Of a stretch of DNA of 64,000 nucleotides, positions 1 to 8,806 are shown piece after piece. The DNA is from CAYSEW01 sp964430245. Lineage in GTDB: Bacteria > Bacteroidota > Bacteroidia > Flavobacteriales_D > Parvicellaceae. The stretch lies in contig CAYSEW010000007.1 in assembly GCA_964430245.1 (NCBI GenBank), positions 1 through 64,000 on the forward strand, read 5' to 3'. Under the pieces are notes generated by a model that was not told the DNA's origin, made no database searches, and worked only from the letters and a program-made list of their open reading frames with translations. The number at the start of each line of letters is the position of its first letter. The first letter of the stretch is position 1. Both the position numbers and the translations under genes were made by a program.

Positions 1-116
1 CTTTCATTCACCATAGAAGCTACCATAATAAAAAAGATGAGTAGCAGAAATACCAAATCTGTCATAGAAGAGATACCCCCTTCAAGTTTTACTTTATTTG
101 ATGTTTTTAATCCCAT
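1..116 (-). CDS. exbD: ExbD/TolR-type biopolymer transport protein, second copy (partial, runs off window)
   Basis: The first 38 codons of a gene reading leftward are visible. The N-terminus is nearly identical in layout to the ExbD just upstream: a short basic head, then SSMTDLVFLLLIFFI with the conserved membrane Asp at residue 20 that takes part in proton transfer in the ExbB/ExbD family. Its ATG lies one base after the stop codon of the first exbD, so the two are translationally linked. ExbD anchors in the inner membrane, with a periplasmic domain, and couples the proton gradient to TonB. The rest of the protein, and a possible tonB after it, lie outside the window. Confidence 0.85.
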   Translation of the reverse strand, partial: MGLKTSNKVKLEGGISSMTDLVFLLLIFFIMVASMVNE

Positions 117-117
117 C

Positions 118-501
118 TTAATCTTTTAATGCAATTTCTATATTGTTTCTTTTTGCAATATCAATTACATGAACAGTCATTTCCCAGTTACTTTTTGGAT
201 GACCAGTTAGCGTAATCACAGGTTTTTCTGGATTTACACTTGTTTTAATTTTTTGTTCAAGCTCGCTCAAAGATTCAGTAGTAAAGTCTTTGTCCAATGT
301 ATACACATTACTTGCTGTAATGTTCACTTCTACAGGCTGGTCCTTGCTTTCTGATGAACTGCTTTGAGGTAAATCGATATTCACTCCAGAACTAATAAGG
401 GTAGAAATAACAATAAAGAAAATAAGCAACAAGAAGACAAGATCAGTCATAGAAGACATACCTCCTTCCATTTTGATCTTATTTTCTGTTTTTAATCCCA
501 T
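118..501 (-). CDS. exbD: ExbD/TolR family biopolymer transport protein
   Basis: A 127-residue protein, the usual length for ExbD. It has a short cytoplasmic head, one membrane segment at about residues 19-37 that holds the conserved Asp20 (MTDLVFLLLIFF), and a periplasmic domain. It should form the proton-conducting stator with ExbB and energise TonB-dependent outer-membrane receptors such as the one near 55-58 kb. It lies 16 nt after exbB and 1 nt before a second exbD, forming an exbB-exbD-exbD operon, an arrangement common in Bacteroidota. The two copies have almost the same first 30 residues, which suggests they arose by duplication and may form a heteromeric stator. Confidence 0.9.
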   Translation of the reverse strand: MGLKTENKIKMEGGMSSMTDLVFLLLIFFIVISTLISSGVNIDLPQSSSSESKDQPVEVNITASNVYTLDKDFTTESLSELEQKIKTSVNPEKPVITLTGHPKSNWEMTVHVIDIAKRNNIEIALKD

Positions 502-517
502 TATTATTGTTGATTAA

Positions 518-1489
518 TCAACCCTCATGCGAGTTTGCAGGAGGTGTGTTTGAAGCCGGTTTTTGAGGTGAATGCTTGAGATCATCTAAAGAGTCAACTA
601 ACTTTAATGAAGTTAGCTCCATATTATGAACGACTTTTTCAACTTTAGTAACTAGGTAATTATAGGCTACATATGCAATAATACCTACTATAAGACCTCC
701 TACTGTCGTAATCATGGCTTCCATGATACCACCTGATAAATTACTGATCTTGAAAGATTCTTGTGCAGACATTTCCTGGAATACTTTAACCATTCCTAGT
801 ACTGTACCTAAAAATCCTAGCATAGGGGCTACGCCTGAAATTGTGGCTAAAACAGATAATCTTCTTTCAAGGTTACTTATAATAAGCTCTCCTTCAGTTT
901 CTAAGATGGGTTTAATTTCTTTTAAATCTTTACCTCTATCTGCATGTTGGATAATTCCTTTTTCTATCAATTTTCCAAGATCCGAGTATTGAGCCCATTT
1001 TCCTACACTTATTTTGGCATTGTAGAGATCATTTTGCTTGATGAATAGATCAATCTCTTTCATGTGGTCATCTTTTTCTTTAGAAGCACCTCTAACTGCT
1101 CTGAATCTTTCTATAAAAATAAAGATGGTCATAAATGATAGGATAAAAAGCAGAGACATTACTATAATACTTGTTATGCTGTATTTTTCAACTATAATGT
1201 ATTCTCCATCTTTTGATTCAGCAAATACCTCTTTTCCATCTTCATCTTTATCCAAGAAAATGTAAGTAGGAGACCCAGTCTCATCATCTTTTAATTTAAC
1301 TGCCTTTTTTTCAAAACCAAGAATTAGGTCAATAATGCTTTTATCTTCAGGTAAATGGATATTTCCTGGAGCATATAGGTCTGGTGTTGAGTCTGTTACA
1401 GCAGTTTCTTCATCACCTTCTCCTGCATAATTTGTTAAAGGCATAGATACAATGAAAAACATAGATAGGTACAGCAGAGATCTTTTCAT
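518..1489 (-). CDS. exbB: MotA/TolQ/ExbB proton channel family protein
   Basis: A 323-residue inner-membrane protein. A signal-peptide-like segment occupies residues 1-22, followed by a periplasmic acidic stretch, then three membrane segments at about 106-128, 212-234 and 258-280. The last two, with GVAPMLGFLGTVLGM and the Thr-rich ITTVGGLIVGIIAY motif, form the MotA/TolQ/ExbB channel core. The N-terminal extension makes it longer than E. coli ExbB (244 residues), which is usual in Bacteroidota. It heads the operon with two exbD genes and probably drives TonB-dependent transport. The 131 bp upstream (1490-1620) shows no clear promoter match. Confidence 0.88.
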   Translation of the reverse strand: MKRSLLYLSMFFIVSMPLTNYAGEGDEETAVTDSTPDLYAPGNIHLPEDKSIIDLILGFEKKAVKLKDDETGSPTYIFLDKDEDGKEVFAESKDGEYIIVEKYSITSIIVMSLLFILSFMTIFIFIERFRAVRGASKEKDDHMKEIDLFIKQNDLYNAKISVGKWAQYSDLGKLIEKGIIQHADRGKDLKEIKPILETEGELIISNLERRLSVLATISGVAPMLGFLGTVLGMVKVFQEMSAQESFKISNLSGGIMEAMITTVGGLIVGIIAYVAYNYLVTKVEKVVHNMELTSLKLVDSLDDLKHSPQKPASNTPPANSHEG

Positions 1490-1620
1490 AATTTAAGCGT
1501 ATAAAATTTATAACGACTAAATTAACTGCTTGCTGTTTATTTCTGAAGGAAGAGGATGCTTATTTATTAACTAAATAAACTTAATATCAGTAATTAACGG
1601 GAAATAGGTGAAATTATTAC

Positions 1621-3006
1621 TTAGATAAGGAACTTTTCAAATAAAATGAATACTCCAGCACCAGCTAAATATCCAATAAGTGCTAACCATCCTATTTTTC
1701 TAAGGTACCAGAAAAAAGAAATTTTTTCCATTCCCATAGCAACTACACCAGCAGCAGATCCAATTATTAGCATACTTCCACCTGTTCCAGCGGCATAAGC
1801 AATAAAATGCCAAACAGTTGAGTCTAGTGGTTCTTGGAACATTCCCATAGAAGCTGCAACAAGGGGAACATTGTCTATTACTGCAGACCCGCCACCTAAT
1901 AGCATTACAAAAACATCTAGGTTCATTCCAGATTGCATAACATCATTACCAAAAATATATATCATTCCAAGTGATTCTAATGCCGCAACAGTCATTAAAA
2001 TACCCAAGAAAAATAATATAGAAGGCATTTCAATTTTTGAAAGTGCACCAAAAGTAGGACTTTTATGGTGTCCTGCTTCTTGTGAACTCAATTCATCCCC
2101 AATACTAGACATGCTGAATTGTCTGGCAGTGATGAGCTCTGCAACTAATGCTACAATAGATAAAGATAGCATCATTCCTACATAAGGTGGAAGGTGAGTG
2201 ATCGTTTTGAAAACAGGTACAAAAACAATCAAGCTAAGCCCTAGATAGAGCATTAATGGACCTTTACTATTATCTTCTCCTTCGTTTGGAGGTGATTCAA
2301 AATTCCCACTAAAGGGTTTTAAATAGCTGGCAATTAATGTAGGGATGATCATGCAGATTAAAGAAGGTAAAATAAGGTATTCAATTAACTTTAAAGTACT
2401 TACTTTGTCACCTATCCATAACATGGTAGTAGTTACATCACCAATTGGAGACCAAGCTCCACCTGCATTAGCAGCTATGATGATCATCCCAGCAAACCAG
2501 ATCCTGTCTTTATTACTTGGAATGATTTTCCTTAAAATTGTTATTAATACTATGGTAGCAGTTAAGTTATCAATGATAGCTGAAAGGATAAATGCCAGTA
2601 TAGACATGATCCAGAGCAGAGTAGATTTTTTATTGGTTTTAATGTATCTTTTTATGGTAGAGAAGCCATTAAAGTGGTCTATTATTTCAACAATGGTCAT
2701 GGCCCCAATTAAAAAGATCAATATTTCACAGGTCTTCCCAAAATGATGTAATAATGTTGACTCCATGATCCCCATTCTGTCTTCATGTCCTAAACTAGTA
2801 AAGTTTTCTGTTCCATGCGTTCCGTTCATTAAGCTATGGTTAGCAGAATCGAACCAAGTTTCAAAACCATCTATCCCTATTGCAACACAAGCCCAAGCTA
2901 ATGCCATCATCAATAGGGCAGGAACCAGTTTATCCACTTTTAAATTATGTTCAAGTGTAATTGCTAAATATCCAAGAATAAAAATGATGAGAATAATAGT
3001 TTCCAT
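1621..3006 (-). CDS. nhaD: NhaD-type sodium:proton antiporter
   Basis: A 461-residue, very hydrophobic protein with about 11-13 membrane segments. It has NhaD / ion-transporter superfamily features: IIDNLTATIVLITILRKI in the first half and a matching VIDNVPLVAASMGMF repeat in the second, plus ANAGGAWSPIGDVTTTMLW. The two Asp-Asn-x-[TV] elements are the inverted-repeat helical hairpins typical of this superfamily. It should exchange cytoplasmic Na+ (or Li+) for protons, which fits a marine or halotolerant lifestyle. The gene begins 5 nt after the amino-acid dehydrogenase, so the two are probably co-transcribed. Confidence 0.9.
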   Translation of the reverse strand: METIILIIFILGYLAITLEHNLKVDKLVPALLMMALAWACVAIGIDGFETWFDSANHSLMNGTHGTENFTSLGHEDRMGIMESTLLHHFGKTCEILIFLIGAMTIVEIIDHFNGFSTIKRYIKTNKKSTLLWIMSILAFILSAIIDNLTATIVLITILRKIIPSNKDRIWFAGMIIIAANAGGAWSPIGDVTTTMLWIGDKVSTLKLIEYLILPSLICMIIPTLIASYLKPFSGNFESPPNEGEDNSKGPLMLYLGLSLIVFVPVFKTITHLPPYVGMMLSLSIVALVAELITARQFSMSSIGDELSSQEAGHHKSPTFGALSKIEMPSILFFLGILMTVAALESLGMIYIFGNDVMQSGMNLDVFVMLLGGGSAVIDNVPLVAASMGMFQEPLDSTVWHFIAYAAGTGGSMLIIGSAAGVVAMGMEKISFFWYLRKIGWLALIGYLAGAGVFILFEKFLI

Positions 3007-3011
3007 AAAAA

Positions 3012-4241
3012 TTATATTAATTGTTTTAATGCTACCTCAAAAGCTGTTTTAGAGATCCTGGTTTTTGAATTGCTTATTTGGTACACATTTTTTAAAGCTT
3101 CTTTAATGGTGTTCGAAGTATCTTCAAATATGGCCTCATCCTCTAATTTCCCAAGGTCATTACCCATTAAATAACCAAAAACCCTTGCCATTCCACAATT
3201 AGAAATAAAATCAGGAATAACACTTGTTTTGGAATCTGTATGGTCAGCTATTGGGCCAAAAAAGATTTCAGGATCAGCAAAGGGTACATTAGCACCAGGA
3301 GCTATCACTTCAATACCTGTACTGATCATCCTGTCAATTTGATCTTTGGTGATCAGTCTAGATGCAGCACATGGAATGAAGATTTCAGCATCTAGATCCC
3401 ATATTTTCTCATTTACTTCTTCAAATGATAATAAGTCATCTGCTTTTAATGCATTTCCATTCTTATTTAAGAAGAGATTTTTTACTTTTTCAAAAGACAA
3501 TCCATCCTCATTAATTATTCCTCCAGCTCTATCTATAATGCCTACAATTTTCGCTCCTTCTTGAGCTAAGTAATAAGCACCAGCAGATCCTACATTACCC
3601 CAGCCTTGTACCACTACTCGTTTACCTTTAAGATCGCCACCGTAGATGTCGTAGTAGTGTTTAACTGATTCTGCAACACCATAACCAGTGATCATATCAG
3701 CAATAACATATTTTCTACTTACACTTGGTGAATATTTTTCATCTTCAATGGTTTTTAGTACCCCTTGTCTTAATTGCCCAATCCTATTGATTTTTTGTGC
3801 CTCTCTTGGCTGAAAATGTCCATTAAAAACACCTTCTTGAGGGTGCCAGACACCACAATCTTCAGTAATTGGAATAACTTCATGGATTTCATCTACATTA
3901 AGGTCTCCACCTGTTCCATAATAGTGCTTTAATAATGGTGTAACTGCTTCATACCATCTTTTTAGTACATCTGCTTTTCTAGGGTCATTTGGATTAAAAT
4001 TGATTCCAGATTTTGCTCCTCCAATAGGCGGGCCAGAGACGGTAAATTTAACTTCCATTGTTTTAGCCAATGAAGTTACTTCGTGCTGATCTAAACCTTC
4101 TCTCATTCTTGTGCCACCTCCTGCAGCACCTCCTCTTAATGAATTTATAACTACCCATCCTTCAGCTTCAGTTTCTGAATCATTCCAATGAAAAACAATT
4201 TCTGGTTGTTTATTCTCAAACTTCTTTAATAACTCTTTCAT
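3012..4241 (-). CDS. Glu/Leu/Phe/Val dehydrogenase family protein
   Basis: A 409-residue oxidoreductase of the amino-acid dehydrogenase family, which reversibly deaminates an L-amino acid to the 2-oxo acid with NAD(P). The substrate motif PPIGGAKSGI (Lys77) is preceded by Lys65, and GTGGDLNVDE (Asp113) supplies the likely catalytic Asp. The C-terminal Rossmann domain begins near residue 209 with VVVQGWGNVGSAGAYYL. It is distinct from the larger hexameric-type GdhA at 27.7 kb, so the organism has two enzymes of this class. Substrate (glutamate versus a branched-chain amino acid) cannot be fixed from sequence. It leads an operon with nhaD and has its own upstream promoter match. Confidence 0.85.
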   Translation of the reverse strand: MKELLKKFENKQPEIVFHWNDSETEAEGWVVINSLRGGAAGGGTRMREGLDQHEVTSLAKTMEVKFTVSGPPIGGAKSGINFNPNDPRKADVLKRWYEAVTPLLKHYYGTGGDLNVDEIHEVIPITEDCGVWHPQEGVFNGHFQPREAQKINRIGQLRQGVLKTIEDEKYSPSVSRKYVIADMITGYGVAESVKHYYDIYGGDLKGKRVVVQGWGNVGSAGAYYLAQEGAKIVGIIDRAGGIINEDGLSFEKVKNLFLNKNGNALKADDLLSFEEVNEKIWDLDAEIFIPCAASRLITKDQIDRMISTGIEVIAPGANVPFADPEIFFGPIADHTDSKTSVIPDFISNCGMARVFGYLMGNDLGKLEDEAIFEDTSNTIKEALKNVYQISNSKTRISKTAFEVALKQLI

Positions 4242-4266
4242 TTATCTCGTATAATCAACAGGTTAG

Positions 4267-4296
4267 CAAATTTATAAAATTATGAACTGATACAAA
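4267..4296 (-). promoter_or_regulatory. Bacteroidota-type promoter of the amino-acid dehydrogenase-nhaD operon
   Basis: On the minus strand, TTTG (4296-4293) and TAAATTTG (4274-4267) are separated by 18 nt, matching the Bacteroidota -33 / -7 (TAnnTTTG) consensus. The -7 element ends 26 nt before the ATG at 4241. Confidence 0.65.
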
Positions 4297-4380
4297 CTGA
4301 AAATCATCTTATTTGATAATAAGTCAAAAAATGCAATATAAAAAAACCTTAACATTCTTTTATGAAGTAAATATAAGAGC

Positions 4381-4388
4381 TAAATTTG
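4381..4388 (+). promoter_or_regulatory. -7 element upstream of acyl-CoA dehydrogenase
   Basis: TAAATTTG is an exact TAnnTTTG match, 22 nt before the ATG at 4411. The -33 region reads CTTTT rather than TTTG, so the match is only partial. Confidence 0.5.
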
Positions 4389-4410
4389 AGCCCTTTCAAA
4401 ATAAAAAAAT

Positions 4411-5550
4411 ATGGAATTTCAATTGACAGAAGAACAATTAGCAGTTAAAGATGCTGCAAGAGATTTTGCGGAAAATGCTTGTAAGCCAGGTGTGATAGAA
4501 AGAGACACTAACCAAACTGTTCCATTAGAACAGATTAAACAATTAGGTGAACTTGGATTTATGGGAATGATGGTAGACCCTAAATATGGTGGTAGCGGTA
4601 TGGATACCATTAGTTATGTGCTTGCCATGGAAGAGATCTCTAAAATTGATGCTTCTGTTTCTGTTGCAATGTCTGTAAACAATAGTTTAGTTTGTTGGGG
4701 ATTGGAATCATTTGGCAATGAAGATCAAAAACAGAAATACCTAGTGCCATTGGCTACAGGTGAAAAAGTAGGTGCTTTTTGTTTGTCAGAACCAGAGGCT
4801 GGATCTGATGCTACCTCACAAAGAACGACTGCTATTGATAAAGGAGACCATTATTTATTGAACGGTACTAAAAACTGGATCACTAATGGAAGTACTGCTT
4901 CTACCTATTTAGTGATTGCTCAAACGGATGCTGAAAAGAAACATAGAGGAATTAATGTATTTATTGTAGAAAAAGGATGGGAAGGGTTTGAAATTAGTGC
5001 TAAGGAAGATAAATTGGGTATTAGAGGGAGTGATACACATTCATTAATTTTTACTGATGTAAAGGTCCCTAAAGAGAATAGAATAGGGGAGGATGGATTT
5101 GGTTTTAAGTTTGCTATGAAAACTTTAGCTGGAGGAAGAATTGGAATAGCAGCTCAGGCATTAGGTATTGCTGCTGGTGCTTATGAGCTTTCTTTAATCT
5201 ATTCAAATGAAAGAGAAACATTTGGGAAACCAATTTCTCATCATCAAGCCATTCAATTTAAATTAGCAGATATGGCAATGGAGATTGATGCAGCTAGGTT
5301 ATTAGTACATAGAGCTGCATGGCATAAAGACCAGGGAATGGATTACAATACTTCAGGAGCAATGGCAAAACTATTTGCTTCAGAAGTTGCTATGAAAACA
5401 ACAGTTGAAGCAGTTCAAGTTCATGGAGGTTATGGTTATGTTAAGGAATACCACGTGGAAAGATTAATGCGTGATGCTAAGATTACACAGATCTATGAAG
5501 GCACATCAGAGATTCAAAGAATTGTTATCGCAAGAAATATTTTAAAGTAA
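4411..5550 (+). CDS. acyl-CoA dehydrogenase (short/medium-chain type)
   Basis: A 379-residue flavoprotein of standard length for the family. It oxidises acyl-CoA to the trans-2-enoyl-CoA and passes electrons to ETF. Visible signatures are AFCLSEPEAGSD (FAD/substrate loop near residue 130), GGRIGIAAQALGIAAGAYE, VHGGYGYVKEYHVERLMRD, and the catalytic base Glu363 in IYEGTSEIQ. The C-terminal position of that Glu is the pattern of short-chain/butyryl-type enzymes. It stands alone, divergent from the amino-acid dehydrogenase operon and closed by a bidirectional terminator shared with gldJ. It probably acts in fatty-acid or branched-chain amino-acid degradation. Confidence 0.93.
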   Translation: MEFQLTEEQLAVKDAARDFAENACKPGVIERDTNQTVPLEQIKQLGELGFMGMMVDPKYGGSGMDTISYVLAMEEISKIDASVSVAMSVNNSLVCWGLESFGNEDQKQKYLVPLATGEKVGAFCLSEPEAGSDATSQRTTAIDKGDHYLLNGTKNWITNGSTASTYLVIAQTDAEKKHRGINVFIVEKGWEGFEISAKEDKLGIRGSDTHSLIFTDVKVPKENRIGEDGFGFKFAMKTLAGGRIGIAAQALGIAAGAYELSLIYSNERETFGKPISHHQAIQFKLADMAMEIDAARLLVHRAAWHKDQGMDYNTSGAMAKLFASEVAMKTTVEAVQVHGGYGYVKEYHVERLMRDAKITQIYEGTSEIQRIVIARNILK

Positions 5551-5568
5551 TTTTATCTTAAGGCAAAA

Positions 5569-5594
5569 AAAAAGGGAGGTAATCCTCCCTTTTT
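5569..5594. terminator. Bidirectional hairpin terminator between acyl-CoA dehydrogenase and gldJ
   Basis: An 11-bp stem (AAAAAGGGAGG / CCTCCCTTTTT) with a TAAT loop. The A-tract on one side and T-tract on the other let it act on both converging transcripts. Confidence 0.85.
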
Positions 5595-5615
5595 AAATTT
5601 GTATTTATAAAACTT

Positions 5616-7586
5616 TTATTTGTAGACACCTAGTCCAACTGGGCTACCAACTCTGTCCATTGCACAACGGAATCCTATATAAGCATTTGATAGATTTTCA
5701 TCAAGAAATCTTCTTGTGCCAGGATTCATGTAGTACGCTCTGTCCTTCCATGACGCACCCTTGTAAACTCTAGATTTATCTGAAATTAAAGTTGTAGGTT
5801 GACCAGCTAATCCACCTACCATAGTAGGATAAACAGATTTAGGTTCTGTTTCTTTTCCGCTTTGGTACATGGCCCAATCTTCACTATGACCACTTTTTCC
5901 TTTTGAGTTAAGATTAGTATTAAAAGATTTAATAGGTTCTTCACTTCCTTCTCCACCAGGATAATATATAGACGACCTTAGGTCACCATCTAGATAATCT
6001 ATATTATCAGCTATTCTATAATTTCTTCTATTAATGTTTTCTTCTGCAGTTACTTCCCTCATTTTTAAATTACCAGGAGTATTTAATATAAACTCTGAAA
6101 GGCCCTGCCTTAGCAGTGGACTAATCTGTAGTAAATAGTTTTCGTAAACAGGGTCTTGCGATACTTGATCTTGGAAATCCTCAAAAACATCATCAAAGAT
6201 GGTTTGTATTTTTGCAGAGGCTTCTAAAGTTTGCTTGTCATCAAGTAAAACAATGGCTTCATCAACGACAACTTCAATTTGTGTGATTAATTCTTTTTCT
6301 AATGAATCAGTTCGGTCATTTGTAGAATAACCATATCTACGATCTGCTTTCCCTTGTCTTTCAGCTTTAAAAAGCTCTAGATATTCCTTTATACCATATA
6401 TATCATATAATGGAGCATCATATTTTTCATCTATTGATCCAGATGCATTTAATACCTTAGTTTTGAAAACATTTCCTCTGAATGGTCTAAATTCAGACAT
6501 GTCTTCAGATGAAAGTGGCCTATATACATCTAGTACCCATTCACTTACATTTCCAGCCATATTATATAAGCCATAATCGTTTGGCCAATAAGAATATACT
6601 GGAGCAGTAATGTCAGCATTATCATTTAAATGACCTGCTACTCCCATGTAATCTCCTCTTCCTCTAACAAAGTTAGCTAGCATGTCACCTTGCCATTGAT
6701 CTTCTGGATTTCTTACCCAATGACCATTCCATGGATAAATTCTTCTTTCAACAACTCTTTCATCAATAGTATTTCCAATTAATCCATAAGCAGCAAATTC
6801 CCATTCAGCTTCAGTTGGTAGTCGATATCTAGGTAATAGAATTCCGTCTTCCATCCTTACGTTTCTAGTGACCATATCTCTTGCTTTAAACTTACCAGTA
6901 GTAGGGTCATATCCACCTTTTGATGGATCAAGATCAGGTATTTGTCCCATTGGATTTAATCCTCTTTCATATTTCCCTGCAAGGTATGAATCGGTAGTAA
7001 ATGGTTCACTTTGTTGTTCGGGATTCATTATTAAGACACCTTCTCTAATTAGAATATATTCATTTACCCTATCAGTTCTCCATGCACAGAAGTCACTAGC
7101 TTGTAACCACGAAACACCTACTACAGGATAATCCCTATAAGATGGGTGTCGTAAATAATATTCAACATATGGCTTATTGTAACCTAATTTTTCTCTCCAG
7201 CATAATGTGTCTGGCAATGCTTTTTTGTAGATCATTGGATACTCAACGTATGTTCTTCCTATCCAATATAAATATTCACACCAGTTCATGTTTGAAATTT
7301 CAGTTTCATCCATGTAGAATGAAGAAACTGTAACTCTTCTTGGAATATTATGACTTTCTAAAGTGATATCTTGTTCTATTCTTCCCATTGTAAATGTTCC
7401 ACCTTCAATAAGAATTAGTCCCGGACCAGTTTCTTGTTCTGGGTATGGTGTTTTTTGAAAACCACCATTTCTAGGGTTGTTATAATCCCAGCCAGTAATA
7501 TTTGACCTTTCATAAGCGCATGATCCTAAAATTAGCACAGCACTTAGAACAATAGATAATAGGGTAAAAGTTTGATATCTCTTCAT
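5616..7586 (-). CDS. gldJ: GldJ-like gliding motility / type IX secretion lipoprotein
   Basis: A 656-residue lipoprotein: signal peptide with lipobox LGSC (Cys23), then a formylglycine-generating-enzyme-like (FGE-sulfatase) fold starting at IEGGTFTMG (about residue 60) and closing with GASWKDRAYYMNPGTRR and GFRCAMDRVGSP near the C-terminus. RLPTEAEWEFAAYG and YNMAGNVSEWVLDVY are typical of the fold. GldJ and GldK share it. The position beside porU/porV and a PorP/SprF gene, as gldJ sits beside porU-porV in Flavobacterium johnsoniae, favours GldJ. It is longer than F. johnsoniae GldJ, with an insertion around residues 385-500. GldJ is required for gliding and stabilises other Gld proteins; it is not thought to be an enzyme. 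Confidence 0.85.
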   Translation of the reverse strand: MKRYQTFTLLSIVLSAVLILGSCAYERSNITGWDYNNPRNGGFQKTPYPEQETGPGLILIEGGTFTMGRIEQDITLESHNIPRRVTVSSFYMDETEISNMNWCEYLYWIGRTYVEYPMIYKKALPDTLCWREKLGYNKPYVEYYLRHPSYRDYPVVGVSWLQASDFCAWRTDRVNEYILIREGVLIMNPEQQSEPFTTDSYLAGKYERGLNPMGQIPDLDPSKGGYDPTTGKFKARDMVTRNVRMEDGILLPRYRLPTEAEWEFAAYGLIGNTIDERVVERRIYPWNGHWVRNPEDQWQGDMLANFVRGRGDYMGVAGHLNDNADITAPVYSYWPNDYGLYNMAGNVSEWVLDVYRPLSSEDMSEFRPFRGNVFKTKVLNASGSIDEKYDAPLYDIYGIKEYLELFKAERQGKADRRYGYSTNDRTDSLEKELITQIEVVVDEAIVLLDDKQTLEASAKIQTIFDDVFEDFQDQVSQDPVYENYLLQISPLLRQGLSEFILNTPGNLKMREVTAEENINRRNYRIADNIDYLDGDLRSSIYYPGGEGSEEPIKSFNTNLNSKGKSGHSEDWAMYQSGKETEPKSVYPTMVGGLAGQPTTLISDKSRVYKGASWKDRAYYMNPGTRRFLDENLSNAYIGFRCAMDRVGSPVGLGVYK

Positions 7587-7637
7587 AATGAGAATTTTAT
7601 ATAACTACACTTATAACGTAAAATAAAAAATAAGTTA

Positions 7638-7668
7638 CAAAATTAATGGTTTTTTTTAGAAAGAAGGA
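7638..7668 (-). promoter_or_regulatory. Promoter of gldJ
   Basis: On the minus strand TTG (7668-7666) and TAATTTTG (7645-7638) are 20 nt apart, a good -33/-7 pair. The -33 part lies inside the 3' end of porP. It would allow gldJ to be transcribed independently of porP. Confidence 0.6.
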
Positions 7669-8633
7669 CAACTTATGGTTCTAAAAGTTTTAACTTTTGG
7701 TCTACAATTAAAGTTGATCTGGAATGAAATTTCATGAGAACCAGCTGTCGCATTAGCCAATTTTGATATCGTTACATCATAGCTGTAGCCAATTTTCACG
7801 ATATCAGACTGTAAGCCAATTAAAGCTATAAATGCATCTTTATTTCTGTACCAAACTCCACCAACTAAAGGGCCTTTTTTAACATAGATACCCATATTTA
7901 ATTGTTGGAAATTTTCTTGTCTTCTATAAAGAATATTAGGTGATATCATTACGTCATCTTCAACATACTTTGAGGCAGCTCCTGCAAGAGGAATCATAGC
8001 ACCAGCATGAGCTGTTAATTTCATAGGTAGAGGGCTGTGTTCTTTAATAAGAGACTCATCTGGTTGAGTGAGATGATGAGCAGCAAAACCAAAATAGAAT
8101 ACTTCGCTGAAACCTAAAAATCCTGCAGAAAAATCTAAACCTCCTCTAGATCCACCTCTAGGGATGTCTCCAGTTTGAAAAACAAATCCTCTTCTTGGAT
8201 CAATCATATCGCCAAAAGTTAGCTTGTTCCAGTCTAAAGTCTTTTGCCAAAACGTAGCCTCCATTCCTAATCGAACAGAAAATTTTCTTGTTACTTTTAT
8301 CTGATAAGAATACATTCCACTAACTCTTGTGGTTTTAAGTGAGTTAGCAGCCTGATCATTCACTACTAACAATCCTAATCCACCATGTAAAGACTCTGAA
8401 TGTTGATCAAATGAAGCGGAATAGGTGACAAAAGTTCCAGAAATACCCGGCCATTGATTTCTGTAGTTCATGTTTACTCTTGGGCAAATATGAGTTCCAG
8501 CAAAAGCTGGATTCAAATAAACAGGATTAGCATAGAATTGAGTAAACTCAGGATCCTGAGCATGTGTCTCATTTAATGAAAATACAATTGTGAAAATAGT
8601 TAATGTATATCTTATAAAAAGTGATTTTTCCAC
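7656..8633 (-). CDS. PorP/SprF family type IX secretion system membrane protein
   Basis: A 325-residue outer-membrane beta-barrel protein. The signal peptide ends at about THAQ (residue 25), followed by the family hallmark DPEFTQFYANPVYLNPAFAGT and then NYRNQWPGISGTFVTYSASFDQ. These proteins assist secretion or surface attachment of specific type IX clients, often an adhesin, and may link cargo to the PorK-PorN-PorM machinery. The start is GTG, because no ATG lies before the signal peptide in frame. It is upstream of gldJ on the same strand (69 nt gap) and divergent from porU. No large SprB-like adhesin is next to it. Confidence 0.9.
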   Translation of the reverse strand: MEKSLFIRYTLTIFTIVFSLNETHAQDPEFTQFYANPVYLNPAFAGTHICPRVNMNYRNQWPGISGTFVTYSASFDQHSESLHGGLGLLVVNDQAANSLKTTRVSGMYSYQIKVTRKFSVRLGMEATFWQKTLDWNKLTFGDMIDPRRGFVFQTGDIPRGGSRGGLDFSAGFLGFSEVFYFGFAAHHLTQPDESLIKEHSPLPMKLTAHAGAMIPLAGAASKYVEDDVMISPNILYRRQENFQQLNMGIYVKKGPLVGGVWYRNKDAFIALIGLQSDIVKIGYSYDVTISKLANATAGSHEISFQINFNCRPKVKTFRTISCPSF

Positions 8634-8790
8634 AATAAAAAACTTATTTTATTTTAAACTTTAAAATTTTTATGCATCAATTATACAAAAAAAAAAGAAA
8701 ATGATGAACGTTTTTTACGTTTAATAAGATGCAATAATCTCTAAATTACAACGTTTGTTTTATTTAAGCATTATTCAAATCAAATTATTA

Positions 8791-8798
8791 TAGTTTTG
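8791..8798 (+). promoter_or_regulatory. -7 element very close to the porU start codon
   Basis: TAGTTTTG matches TAnnTTTG and ends only 8 nt before the ATG at 8807. If it is used, the transcript would have almost no 5' leader. No -33 element at normal spacing is evident. Confidence 0.35.
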
Positions 8799-8806
8799 AT
8801 CCGTAT

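Noticed and set aside
1490..1620. Possible small gene or RNA upstream of exbB
   Set aside because: No credible open frame, stem structure or promoter consensus was found in these 131 bases.
4308..4323. Inverted repeat CTTATT-TGAT-AATAAG in the divergent gap before the acyl-CoA dehydrogenase
   Set aside because: Only 6-bp arms of A/T-rich sequence; expected by chance in such AT-rich gaps.
5616..7586. GldK or a sulfatase-modifying enzyme instead of GldJ
   Set aside because: The fold is shared, but the gene lies beside porU-porV as gldJ does, and gldL/gldM/gldN, which accompany gldK, are absent.
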